A stretch of 64,000 nt of DNA from Burhinus oedicnemus (Eukaryota > Chordata > Aves > Charadriiformes > Burhinidae), in the NCBI GenBank assembly GCA_008921705.1, contig VFFE01007638.1, positions 526,933 to 590,932 on the forward strand. The letters run 5' to 3'. The notes under the pieces were generated by a model. The model was not told the origin of the DNA. It made no database searches and saw only the letters and a program-made list of their open reading frames with translations. The position numbers and the translations under genes were made by a program. Below are positions 48,571 to 60,420 of this stretch, one piece after another; position 1 is the first letter of the stretch; every line of letters starts with the position of its first letter.

Positions 48571-51500
48571 AAACTATTAAAATAATGCTCAACAGGAAGC
48601 ATGCTTGACTTAAAATCTTAACAATTTTGTTGTGTATAATCTACAATCAAGTAAGCTGAAGATGTGTTTTTGAATGATTCATCATCAGTTAAATTCACAG
48701 TTGGGCCATTTTCTGATCATAGTTACTATCAGTACATTTCAATTCAAAAATAATTTGGGCAATACCACTTTTCATACTAAAAAGTGCTTTTTATGAAGTA
48801 GCACTTCACATTAAACAAATGCAGTTTAAAATTGCTTTTTATGGGTAACTGTAAGAAAAATAAAATGAAATGGGTGGTGTAATATTTAAAGTTAATATGC
48901 AGTTCCAAGGTGCATCAAATCATAGTTTAATAACACTGATCTGTGAATCTATACCTATGTGTAGCACTTGAGAACACATTGCTTTGTATTTGACTCCAGA
49001 ATAACCATGGGCTTATCCTTTATGGAATGGAATATTCCAATACATGATGGAACTGTAAATATCTACGTAGAAATAGAAGTATATGTGTAGAAGCACACAC
49101 ATGTGCACAGACATACACATCTCTATCTATCTATCAACACTCAGGGAGATCGAGGAACTAAAATGTATTTTGATATTCCAACATGCAATTATTAGCATCA
49201 CTATGTACGGAAAATCTTTCACAAATTCACATGAATTTCAAGGGAAAAAAAAAAAAGCTTTACATTACTATAATTCAAAATAAAACCTAACTACTAAACC
49301 ATCTTTCTTTACCAGTTGCACTGCATTTCTGTTTCTTTTCTGCAGTTCTACTATAGATCAGTTATTAGAACTCATTTAAATATTTTTGCACAGAGATTAC
49401 AAAAATTTCAAATTTATAATCAAATATATTTGACCTTAAAGCTTGGTTCAGAGACTTTTTCTCATTGTTCTAAGCCTGCATTTAATCAAAAGAGCAGGAA
49501 TCTCTAATTTTGAAAATGGAATATGCCCACTGATTGCTGCTTTGGAGAAGCATTGAAAGATAACAGAAAATCACATAAATTAGTCAACTAGTAGTTTTTT
49601 TATAGGAACACAGATTTGAGTTAAATTCAATGTGATTATGGGTAACTGACAGATGGGGAAAAAACCCACTTCACTAAACATTACTTATTATAAATTATTC
49701 TCTCAAATGTATACGTGATGTTAATGTTGAAGGTAGAAGTGAAATATTTTTGTCTTTTCACAGCTCGTTATTCTACTGTTCTAAAATTTTCAGCTTGGGC
49801 ACTGAGGATGGTTTTGAGGAGAAGCTGAGCAAATTTATTGGGGGAGTTATTTAACCGGAAACACAAAAGGATGGTTCTATTTGGTTCAGCAGTTTTTTAT
49901 CTGGGAAAAAAAATAATTTAAAAAAAAATCAGAAAGAGTAAACTTAGGAGAGTGTCCATTTATTTTAAAAAGAAATATATTTTTGATAATGTTTACCCTA
50001 AACTACTTGCTCAGAAATGCCATGATTCTTTTCTATTGTCTAGGCTTTCATTCTGTTATCAGGTTCAAATCTCTGTTGTCTATTTCCAATTTTGCAAGAA
50101 AAGTTAAACCTATGCATTTAAGCCGATCTAGTCTAATTATCCCCTCTGTCCGTCCCCCACCCCCCCAAAGTCAACGACGGCAATAAACCTGCTAAGGCCA
50201 TTTCCAATTTTGTGTATAGAAGGTTTTCATAAAAGTGCTCATCTCTTGAGATCACTTGAGAGAGTAAACATTTCTCTTTTTTTCCTCTTATTTTCCCATG
50301 TTTAGACACAGTAGCAATCCAGAAAGTCAGTTTTCCACAGAAAAAAACCCAAACCACACAGTCTTTTCATAAAAGAGAATCAGTATTTTTAATACCTCTG
50401 TGAAGTTAGTTATACCTTGACACATGAAACAAAATTGTACATAGCAGATCTCTAATGTAGTAAAATAAAAAGGAAGACAGTAAACAGATTGGCACCCCAT
50501 TGATAAGAAGGAATTCAGTGCATTTCAAGAGAAGCCGAAATTCTAATTGTTTTTCTTTCCTTTAAACAAGCAAAACACTACTTAATAATACATTTTTACT
50601 GGATATGGTTGCTCCTTATGAATATTTTCAGTCCTCTTCAATCTAGCAAACAGAATACAGGCCTCAAACTCCAGGTTTTGCCATTCTGGTCTCAGTCCTG
50701 CTACTGATTCTTTTTGTGACCTGTGGCAATAAATTATGCTTTCCCTAGCTTTAAGGAATAATACCTGTGTGTCACTGAAGCGCTGTGAAATTACATTAAA
50801 AGACATTTGTAACACATTTTACAGTCCTCAGATTAAAGGTATGATGGATATTTTTGGAAGTTGAAACGCCAGTCAGAGAAGTTATGCTTTGAAAGACTTG
50901 TAGATTTTGTTAACTCTTGATTTTTTATGGTTGATGGGCTTGGTAATTGTCAGATTTACCCACAAATAGCTCTTGGGTTTCTAGTCAGAGCAGATGAATC
51001 AATTGCTTGCTGCCTACCATCAGTAAGGAAAAATCATGCCCAGGTAGAGAACGTAAAAGGGACCAGCTCTGGACCTTCAGACTGGGACACATAAGACTGC
51101 CCCCCTAATAGAGGGCCATTCCCTACTTTATCCTTCCAGAGCAAGTAAATTCTCTGCTAAGTTCTGTAAGCTACATGTGGTTCACCGAACAATATATCTA
51201 AATTTATGTCTAAGCTCTTGATATTTTTATCAGTGGAGACTGGAGAGAAAATCCAGCCAGTAAGGCTTCAGTTATTGCCTGAATATAGGAGCATAGCAAC
51301 TTTTGAGGTACCCTAGGGTGTCCAGGAGCCTATTCTAGCTCTTGAATATTATGTATGTGTTTGTGTATACACACACACAGATTTATAAAAAGCATAAAAA
51401 TCAGAGCCAGCTGGTGGTGTCTGCAGGAAAATATTTTCATTTTTCTTGTTTTTTCTTTCAGAAATAGTGAGCCATAGAAACTGAATTACATATATATCTG

Positions 51501-52599
51501 ACATTTCTTCCTAAATTTCCATATCACAAAATTAGGGATCACTGTAGGATATATCTCCCAAGTTTTGCAGCTTCTAGTTTTAAGGTAGCCATTACCAGGG
51601 TTTCTAGGATATCCTCTTTTGCTTTGGGACAGCCTCCCTCCCAGGGTGGTTGCCTTGGGTTAAGAGCTTTATGTAGTTGAAGATGTTCAGTTCCACAACT
51701 TAAAGATTACCAAATACCTAGGCCATTTGGGATGCTGCTGAAGATATGAAAGAAAGAGAAAGAAGGCATTGTGTTCCCCTGTAAGAAATTGAAAGTGCTT
51801 CTTGAATAAAAGAAGTCAGTACAGAAACACATAGCTTAATTTAATCATAATTAAGCCAGTCTCCTGGCACTTAAAATCAAGAACATTAAAAGTTAGCTTT
51901 CAAAATGAGAACTGGGGGAAAGTTGGCAGGTACAGAAGAACAGGCAGTTTGGGTAACTCTACTTCATATGTATATAAAGATATAATACATAAATTCTTTA
52001 TGCCTAAGACATGGACTGAACTGGAGGGGTGTCATTTAAATAGAGACAATAAATTGAGAAAAGAACTGAAAGTGTGATACACATATCTCTACATGAATTT
52101 TAGAAGAAATGTGGTAGGAGTACAAGAATATCTAGTCTTAAACGAAGATGTCACCTGCTTGACTAGCATGATGGTGCTGACAAATATGGTGAGAAAGATC
52201 AGGCACGTTGCAAGGACAGGACATACAAAATACCTCAGCCACAGAAACATAGTTTTGAGTAAATGTCATGTTGTCATGCAATGCAGAGATCAATTTTTTT
52301 TTTTAATTATTATCAATAACTGTTTCATGGAGCAGATAGTTGCAGACATATAGAAAAGGATGAACAACCTCTCTGTAGTCACTGAATACTATGGAGAACA
52401 TAGTTCAAAATCCATAGTTAGAGAGTTATGTTGTAATATATAGATTCATCATCTTTATATGAGCAACAAAGGCTGAAATATCCACCAGTACAACTCTGAT
52501 CAACTTAAGAAGGGGTAACTATGCAAAAATGAAGTAGCTTTCTAAAAAAGCTAATGGACAACCAAAAGAATTAAAACCTTATAGGAAATACAGACATTA
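48571..52599. other. AT-rich unique sequence, no gene seen
   Basis: No transposon or exon was recognised in this 4 kb. Short simple repeats include TCTA units near 49122-49136, an AC run near 51369-51380 and a purine patch near 51748-51766. Open frames are 86 codons or fewer, including 52093-52353, and match nothing known to me. Confidence 0.58.
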
Positions 52600-54380
52600 C
52601 TGAAGGACAACAAGGGGAAATATGTCTAATTAAGGTTGTCTACTAACAGAAGACTAAGGAAGAAAAGGAAGTTGAAACTCCAAATAGTAATATAAGAGAG
52701 GTTTCTAGAAACAATAAGGCATCCTTCAAAAAGCTGAAGTCATACCCTTACATTGAAAATTGATTATAGAATGTGAAAGCATAAAATGGTAATTAAAAAG
52801 AAGGAACAAGTGGCAAAAGGAAATAAAACTAATATTCTTTTTTTTTACACACATCAGGATCAAGAAGTCTGTACGGCCAGTTGCTGATCAGAATATAAAA
52901 GGAGTACTAAAAACAAACAATCAGAAAAAGGTCATTCTTGAGAGGCTGCAGCAGTGATCCTTGCAGAAGAAAAAGGAGAGAGGAGAGTCCCATTAGGGAG
53001 CCACTCTCAGCAGGAGGCATATCAAGGATCTGTCTGATACCGAGTTATTATAGGAAAGTTTATGGAAATAAAATGACAAATGAACAATAATGAATTTCCA
53101 GGACCAGATGTTATTCATGCAAAAGATCTAGAGGAACTGAAGGATGAAATATCTGAATTACTAAGTTACATGTAGCTTTTCATTTTAAAGAGCCTTAGAT
53201 GCTGAAGATCAGAAGGTGGAAAATTTGACTTCAATTTTTTAACAGGCTCCAAAAGAGGAGGGGGAAACTATTTAGTTTACATAGATTTCAAAAGGCCTTT
53301 GGACAAAGTCTCTCACACAAAGCTTTTAAGTAAATTAGGTGGCATGAGCAAAGCCATTTGTTTTATCTATGCAGATAAATGACTGGTTAAGAGAAAGAAA
53401 ACACAAGTAGCAGTAAATTGTCAGTTCTTGAAGTGGAGATAGGTCATCAGCACGGGTAAGCAGGGGTCTGTACTGTAAAACCTATTCATCATTGACCTGG
53501 AAAGCTGGAGATCACTGAACAGAAAAAGGCTGCTGAAATACTGTATTATTCAGGACAGTAAGGATGAAAGCTGACTGTGAGAAGCTGAAAAAAGACTGTG
53601 TAAGCCTGAAAGGGCAATGAAGTGACAAATGAAATTCAGTGCAAATAAATGTAAAGTGATGTACATAGGAGAAAAACAATCCTAATTTCACATATAAAAT
53701 TATAGTGTCTAAACTAACCATTACCTCCCAAGAGTGATATCTTGGGGTTGTAAAAAATCATTCTCTGAAACACCAGTTTAATAATATCAATGGTCAGAAA
53801 AAAACAAATAAAATGTTAGAGACTGTTAAGAGAAGAAGACAGAACAAAACACAAGCCACCATAATGCTGTAAGCTGACTTTCTCACACCTTGAATAATGT
53901 AAGCAGTTCCGAGTCTAAAAAACAGTATGCAATGGACTTGGGAAAAATCCGGAGAAAGGCAGCAAAATACAGAATAGTTTCTGTACGAGGAATGGATAAA
54001 TAGGCTCTGAACATCAAATCTAAAAAATATTGCTTAGAGGAGATATCATAGAGGTCTATAAAAACAGGAGTAGCAAGGGAGGACAACAAATTATTCTGTA
54101 TTCACATTAGCAAGACCCTGGGCTTGAGACAATCATGTCAAGGTTACAAGTCAGCTTATCTAGGTAGGGGAGTGATGAACCATTGTAGGAAATGCTGTGT
54201 CCAGAGTGGAAATGGAACAAGGATTTTACTGAGTCTAGAGGTCTCAGGTCAGGAACATACTTCTCAGAACAGCAGCAACAAGGTACTAAACCATGTAGTT
54301 CATTCTTCCTTTTTTACTCATGGGACGTTTTCCAGTTTATATTCATGGTAGACAAGCAAGTAGCACAGATTTCCCTGGCT
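52600..54380 (+). mobile_element. Ancient CR1-superfamily LINE, linker plus reverse transcriptase
   Basis: This is an old, heavily mutated element in which the ORF2 order can still be followed. It shows the pre-RT linker ('ccttcaaaaagctgaagtc' near 52720, a 'cacacatcaggatcaagaag' segment near 52849) and the segment before the fingers ('tttccaggaccagatgttat' near 53096, GPDxIH). Then come motif A ('gtttacatagatttcaaaag' near 53275, YIDFKRPLDKV), the 'tgtaaagtgatgtacatagg' segment near 53650 and the 'gatatcatagaggtctataa' segment near 54042. Stops occur in every frame. It resembles old archosaur CR1 lineages, not the young ATTCTATG-tailed ones. The 3' end is the least certain. Confidence 0.72.
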
Positions 54381-54439
54381 CACTAAGGTTTCTTATCTTC
54401 TGAGGGCATCATCACTCAACATCTGTTTGAAATGATGAA

Positions 54440-55760
54440 CACAAGAAAATGAAATGGAGCATGAACTCAGAAATGTGTTTCCAAGGTGAGATTTGGAGGT
54501 AAACTAGCTGGGTGCTACACAGCGTGCAAAAATATTTCACGGGGAGATGCAGGGAAGCTCATAGGACTGAGACACTTCAAAGGTAGAAAGGCACAGGCTG
54601 CCCTTTCTCCTGTGTTACTCAAGAGAGTAGAAAGTTGCAGGATTGAATGCGACCCTCAAACTCTGAAAGAAAAGGTGCAGGATGTTGCAAGCGGGACACC
54701 TAGTGAACTGTGCAAGTAGCATGTGATCCATCCAGTCCTGCTGACTGGAAGGTCTTCCATTTTAGCGACATTGATGTGGCCTATTGTCTAGCATGCCCTG
54801 TTATGGAGGACAGTTTCTGCTGCCTGACACCTAAGTGTTGTGGAAAAGCGGCTCGGCTAGGGGTGTTCTCACATTTGTGGCTGTGGGGAGCTGGCAATAT
54901 TGGAGAATTTACATGTCCTGACGGCATGTGCAACCATTGGTCAGGGTAACCTTTGTGCTAAGGGGTTACTGATCATATTCGAGCTCTTAGAGGTGGCAGA
55001 AGACAACACATACCAGCATTCTTCTCACTGTAGTACATGTATCACAGAGGAATCTCTGAAAAGCATTAAGTGAAAGACTTTGACCAGGCTGTATGTATCC
55101 TGGGCCTCATCCTGGTTCTTCCCAGAGAAGACTGAATACCGTTGAGAAGACATAGTACAGCCCTTATTAGGGAAAGTCCAGCATTTTCTTCTGGAAATAG
55201 ATCTGATCCACAGAGGACGGTCATGTGTACTGAGAGGGCATGACAGCATGGAAAGGATTAGCTGGCTAATGAGCAGTACTCTTTGCAGAAGGAAGACACC
55301 ACATCAGTCCTGCCTACCCTCCACAGTTGGTTTGTCCCAAGCAGTTGCTTGAGAAGGATAAGTGGCATGGCAGGTGCAGGTGTTCTGGCAGACCAGAGCT
55401 CCAGAGTCCAACTGGCTAGAGCCAAAGAGGCTATAGTATCACTGACCCAACAGGCCTCTCTGCATACCAGGGCTTCTGGCTCATGAAATGCACACTACCA
55501 GCAACACCAATAAGACTACTTCCTATGTGGCTTTCTGAGTACCCAACCCAGCACATCCTATCAGAGGAGTCAGAGGGATGGCTTTGTGACAATGGAGCAG
55601 AGCTGGCCTTACATGAGGCTGTCCTGGATCAAAACTGGTTGCATTAGTCAGGTCCCAAGTGGGTTTGATTGAATACTCTGCAACAGTGTACAGCCTGGAG
55701 ATAGCTGTTACTGTCAAACATCTGTCTGCAAAACCTTTCTGAAGCTTTTAGATCCCCTTT
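54440..55760. other. More complex, GC-richer block of unknown origin
   Basis: Compared with its AT-rich neighbours this block has fewer homopolymers, more CG dinucleotides (for example near 54540, 54650, 54770 and 54850) and several open frames of 64-82 codons on both strands. Examples are 54486-54719 (+), 54710-54949 (+), 55025-55249 (-), 55283-55486 (+) and 55523-55717 (-). None matches a family I know, and no single frame runs through. It could be a decayed processed pseudogene, an old transposon internal region or a conserved non-coding element. Confidence 0.3.
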
Positions 55761-58700
55761 TTTGAGTCTTTTCCCACTTTTATACTGAAGAAGCTTTACG
55801 GGCACAGAATTTATATCTACCTTTGCAGCAAAACACTGTGAGAGATGGAGTCTGAACCATTAGCTTCTTGTTCCTAAGGTTATAAATAAGTAAATAAACT
55901 TAAATGCCATGTAGCTATTAAAAAAATCAGAATCCTTCTTCCTGAAGAAATTCGATCTTTGCTTACTACATTTTTCTTTATTTTTTTTCATAGAAATATC
56001 CCAATTCCAGGCTGCTTTTCACCCTGTTTCTAAGGGGTGGAATTAACTTAGAATCTCAAGTTATACAATCCTTGCAACTTCAAGTTATTTGCATTTCAAG
56101 TTACACAATCCAGAGTCTGAAAATAATTATATTATTTTCCTATATTTCTGTAGAATAGTAAAATAATACTACCATTCTACTCTGTGATGCTGACTAACAA
56201 ACAGGAGGATGCACTAGGATTATCACTAAAAATGAGCAACTTAATATTTTGTGAGGTATAGGGACTACAGTTTTACTTGCTCATTTCACAATTGATGCTA
56301 AAGAAAAAGGGTTATTTGAGTCCTCTAGACCTTGAATAACTGGATTCAGAATAAACAGATGGATGTTAATCTTTACTAGTTGATTCAGATTACCAGGGGT
56401 ATTCCCAGTTCAAATTTTTATTTTATATATCATTTGTCCTCTTGAATGGGAGTAAGAAGTTCTATAAGACTACGTAATACTAGTTCTGATTTATAAATGA
56501 ACAATCAGAGGTTTTGAAAATGTTTTTGGCTGTTAAAATGTCTTAAGAGAGCAGCGTTGAAGACACTTATTTTTGGGTTAGATGCAGAAGAAACATATTT
56601 GAAGAATAAGCTGTAAATATGCATGCTGTTTTTTGGTTTTTGTTCTGTTTTGGGTGGGGTTTTTTATTATTATAGCTGTTAAACATGAAGCTTTATTTTT
56701 AGTAGTCTTTGATGCAATTGTGTAGCTGATGTTCTGTACCTGTGCCCTGTCCTGCAGTGCAAATAGCAGCTCGTCAAAAGCAAATGGCCTGCCAATTAAT
56801 CTAAGCAATGTTGAACACAGGGAATTTGCTAACCCACAGGCAGCTGAGGTATAGTTTACTTGCCATGGCATCTGGTACCTGTTATTTAATCAAAAGAATA
56901 TTTTGTGGATTTCTCATGTATTCAGAGAGGTCTGATGGTGTAACCATTTCAGGTTTGAAAACTGCAAAATATGTAAACAATACTGGAATATTGGCTTTTT
57001 TCATATGCAAAATATTCTGAATGTGGTTTTATGGCAGGTTTTAAAGAGAAAGGATAAATAGAAACTCTCCATCATGAGCAACAGCAGTGTCTCATTCTAC
57101 AGCACTTTGCATCCAAATCAAATTTCCAAATGGGAGTTGGAGTTCGCTGTACGTACCACTGGGTTGACAACCTCTTCTTGCAGCACCAAAGAGGTATTGG
57201 ATAACTACGCCTCTTAATATATACGAAGCATTTAAATACTCTCACAATAAGAACAGTAAGGGGGAGTGGGAATATCAAGATATAAGCCATTTTGTTTTCA
57301 TTATGAAATTCATTATTGAATAAAATGTAGTAATTACGTATTGGTGGTATACGTTAAACAGGGAAGGAACTGGAAACAGCCTGTCATTGCCATCTATCCT
57401 GTGTGACAAATAGGGAAGTAGCGCACTGGAAGAAAATGCAATGCAGTTAAAGGCATACATCTAATATACATCTTACTTAACAGGGACATTTAAGTGAAAG
57501 GGAAACCTTAATTCTGTCGTTTCCTAGCTTTTGCGTGATTGAATTTGCATTCTCATAGTTTAACACTAGCTTTTATACATAAGGTTATACCTGTTATGGA
57601 TTTGAAGGTATATATACTGTTTTTGAAAGATGAAGCACTTTTCTTTTTTTTTGGTAATTATTTTCATCTATCATAAAAAATTCAACAGACAGTGACTGGA
57701 GCGGCACTCACAGTGCTGTGCCTATATGGACTCCAGAAACCGATGAAGTAAAAACACGTATTCTCTTAAGAAACATGCCCTTTATGATATCAGTCTGCAG
57801 ACCCTTATTGTCATTGTTTAAAAATGTGCAGCAAAGCTGACAGTATTTTCTACAACACGTCCCTTGCAGTGGGACACATCAGGAAGCTCCCAGCTGAGTT
57901 AAACTGTGAAAAGACTGAGATTCCCTACAACTAACTAGCACTGTAACAAGCAATTCTTCTCTCCCAGAAACAGAAATGAACCTTTTAACCACACCAGTGA
58001 GCGGCTCCTTACATACGGTGAGACACTGACTGCTCATCTGTGTGAGGAATCCACACATTTTGTGGTAAATAAAAAAGGCTAAACAGCATGTATTCATGCA
58101 AAAAATATATGGGTAAACTCTGTGGTGTTCAGCTTTGAACTCTCTTTATCGCTGACCACATTGATGTTGGCATCTAAAAAGAAAGATGTATTCACACCAG
58201 ACTTCCTTACTAGAGCATGAATGTTTTAAAAATATAGACTGGAAACTTTGTGAGATTATTTCTATGACTTCACAAAGGGATTTAAATACTGCTAATCTTA
58301 AAATTTTTTTCAGATGGTGTTCAAAAGAGAACTTTCGCACTAAGACCTGTATTCAGATTTCTGCTACACCAGCATGAATTGAGTACAATTTACATATTTA
58401 CCTCAGTTTAGTGAAATTATCTGCAATTCACAGTGTTAAAATTAGATTAATATCTAACCATGAAAGACTTTTCCATAATTTTAGACACCAGAAAAAAGAA
58501 AAATTAAGTTCACAGAATTACTGTTGATGACATGTGATGCAGTCACTAAAAATAAGAAAAAACCCCAATGCTAGAATACTAAACCTTTGTACTAAGCAAG
58601 TCATGATGTGGTGTCCAGTTCAAGATGGCAAACTAAAATGTGACTAGATTAAATTTTAAAAGTTGTAATTTGTCTGAGAATATGTTCTTGAGCTCTCCTG

Positions 58701-58891
58701 AACTGGAATTAAGGCATTAGGGCATGTCTGTAACTATTTCACATGCAGCACCTCTGCAGTCAAGGAGATTGTCACACATGAGCAGATTAGAGGATTGGGC
58801 CCAATGCTTTTTTGTTTAATGCACCATTTAAATTGTACTTGAACTGACTAGAAATACACTGTCAGTTTGGCTTATTCCAACTTCAAGGAAA
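55761..58891. other. AT-rich unique sequence, no gene seen
   Basis: No transposon was recognised. A 47-codon open frame at 57074-57217 is listed separately. Other open frames are 97 codons or fewer and look like chance, including 56578-56871 (-). Confidence 0.57.
57074..57217 (+). other. Small open frame, 47 residues, unrecognised
   Basis: An ATG at 57074 opens a frame to TAA at 57215-57217. The product begins MSNSSVSFYSTLHPNQISKW, is rich in serine and threonine, and has an ordinary amino-acid mix instead of the Lys/Asn/Ile/Phe-heavy mix of chance frames here. There is no signal peptide or membrane segment, and no family is recognised. The start context (tccatcATGa) is average. Probably chance. 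Confidence 0.1.
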
Positions 58892-60420
58892 ACAGAATCA
58901 CGGAATCACAGAATCATGGAATTTTCAGAGTTGGAAGGGACCTCTAGAGATCATCTAGTCCAACTCCCCTGCTAAAGCAGGAATGCCTAGAGCACATTAC
59001 TCAGGACTGCATCCAGGCGGGTCTTGAAAATCTCCAGAGAAGGGGACTCCACAACCTCCCTGGGCAGCCTGGTCCAGTGTTCTGTCACCTGAACTGTAAA
59101 GAAGTTTTTTCTTCTGTTTGAATGGAACTTCCTATGTTCCAGCTTGTGCCCGTTGCCCCTTGTCCTGTCACTGGGAACCGCTGAGGAGAGTCTGCCTCCA
59201 TCCTCCTTCAACCCACCCTTTAGATACTTCGAAGCAAGAATAAGGTCTCCCCTCAGCCTTCTCTTCTCCAGGCTCAAAAGTCCCAGCTCTCTCAGCCTTT
59301 CCTCCTAAGGGAGATGCTCCAATCCCCCAGTCATCTTTGTTGCCCTACGTTGGACTCTCTCCAGTAGTTCCCTGTCCTGCTTGAGCTGGGGAGCCCAGAA
59401 CTGGACACAGTATTCCAGATGTGGACTCACCAGTGCTGAGTAGAGGGGGAGAATGCCCTCCCTCGACCTGCTGGCCACCCTCTTCCCTATGTAGCCCAGG
59501 ATTCCATTGGTCTTCCTGGTGACAAAGGCACATTGCTGGCTCATGGATAATTTATTATCTACCAGGACCCCGCAGATCCTTCTCGTCAGAACTGCTTTCC
59601 AGCAGGTCCACCCCTAGCCTATAGTGGTGCCTAGCATTCTTCCTCCCCAGGTGCAGGACCCTACCGTTGCTCTTGTTGAACCTCATGAGGTTCTTCTCTG
59701 CCCAGCACTCCAGCCTGTCCAGGTCACGCTGGATGGCAGCACGGCCCTCTGGAGTGCCAGCCACCCCTCCCAGTTTGGTATCATGAGCGAACTTGCTGAG
59801 GATACACTCTGTGCCCTCATCCAGGTCATTGATGAATATATTGAACAAGATTGGACCCCTGAGGGACACCACTGGTTACAGGCCTGCAACTTGACACTGC
59901 TCCATTAATCACAACCCTCTGAGTTCTGTCACACAGCCAGCTCTCAATCCACCTCGCTCTCTCTTCATCTAGCCCCCACTTCCTCAGCTTCCTAATGAGG
60001 ATGCTGTGGGAGACAGTGTCAAAAGCCTTGCTGAAGTCAAGGTAGATGACATCTACTGCTCTCCCCTCATCCAGCCAACCAGTTATAACATCGTAGAAGG
60101 CTATCAGGTTGGTCACGCATGATTTACCCTTGGTAAATCCATGTTGACCACTTCCAATACCTTCCTGTTCTTCAACATGTTTGGAGATGACATCCAGAAC
60201 AAGTTGCTCCATTACTTTCCCAGGCACAGAGGTGAGACTAACTGGCCTATAGTTCCCTGGGTCTTGCTTCATGCTTTTTTTGAAGATTGCAGCAATGTCA
60301 GCCTTCTTCCAGTCCTCAGGCACCTCTCCTGTTCCCCATGACCTTCCAAAGATGATGGAGAGTGGTTTAGCAATAACATCTGCCAGCTCTCTCAGCACTC
60401 GTGGGTGCATCACGTTGGTT
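58892..60420 (-). mobile_element. CR1 LINE retrotransposon, longest well-preserved copy
   Basis: About 1.53 kb of CR1 lies on the minus strand, from the segment just before the reverse transcriptase (MMHPRVLRELADVI) to the 3' untranslated end. The plus strand there reads 'agttggaagggacctctaga' and then the tail region 'aatcacagaatcatgga' at 58892-58922. The endonuclease domain and ORF1 are absent, so it is 5'-truncated like most CR1 copies. The 3' untranslated region places it with 9458 and 48485 and not with the 1-464 group. Confidence 0.96.
58987..60413 (-). pseudogene. CR1 ORF2 pseudogene with nearly complete reverse transcriptase
   Basis: The block 60413-59826 (195 codons) has NYRPVSLTSVPGKVMEQ at residues 54-70, QHGFTKGKSCVTNLIAFYD near 90-108, motif A YLDFSKAFDTV at 124-134 and motif B SGVPQGS at 181-187. 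Just after motif B, around 59857, roughly 11 bases are missing relative to the family, which shifts the frame. The block 59872-59555 continues with ILFNIFINDLDEGTE, and its motif C is FAHD instead of FADD. A one-base insertion near 59572 shifts the frame again. The last blocks, 59544-59305 and 59277-58987, share a frame but are separated by a TAG at 59305-59307, and the natural C-terminal stop is kept. Three independent lesions make it non-functional. Confidence 0.93.
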
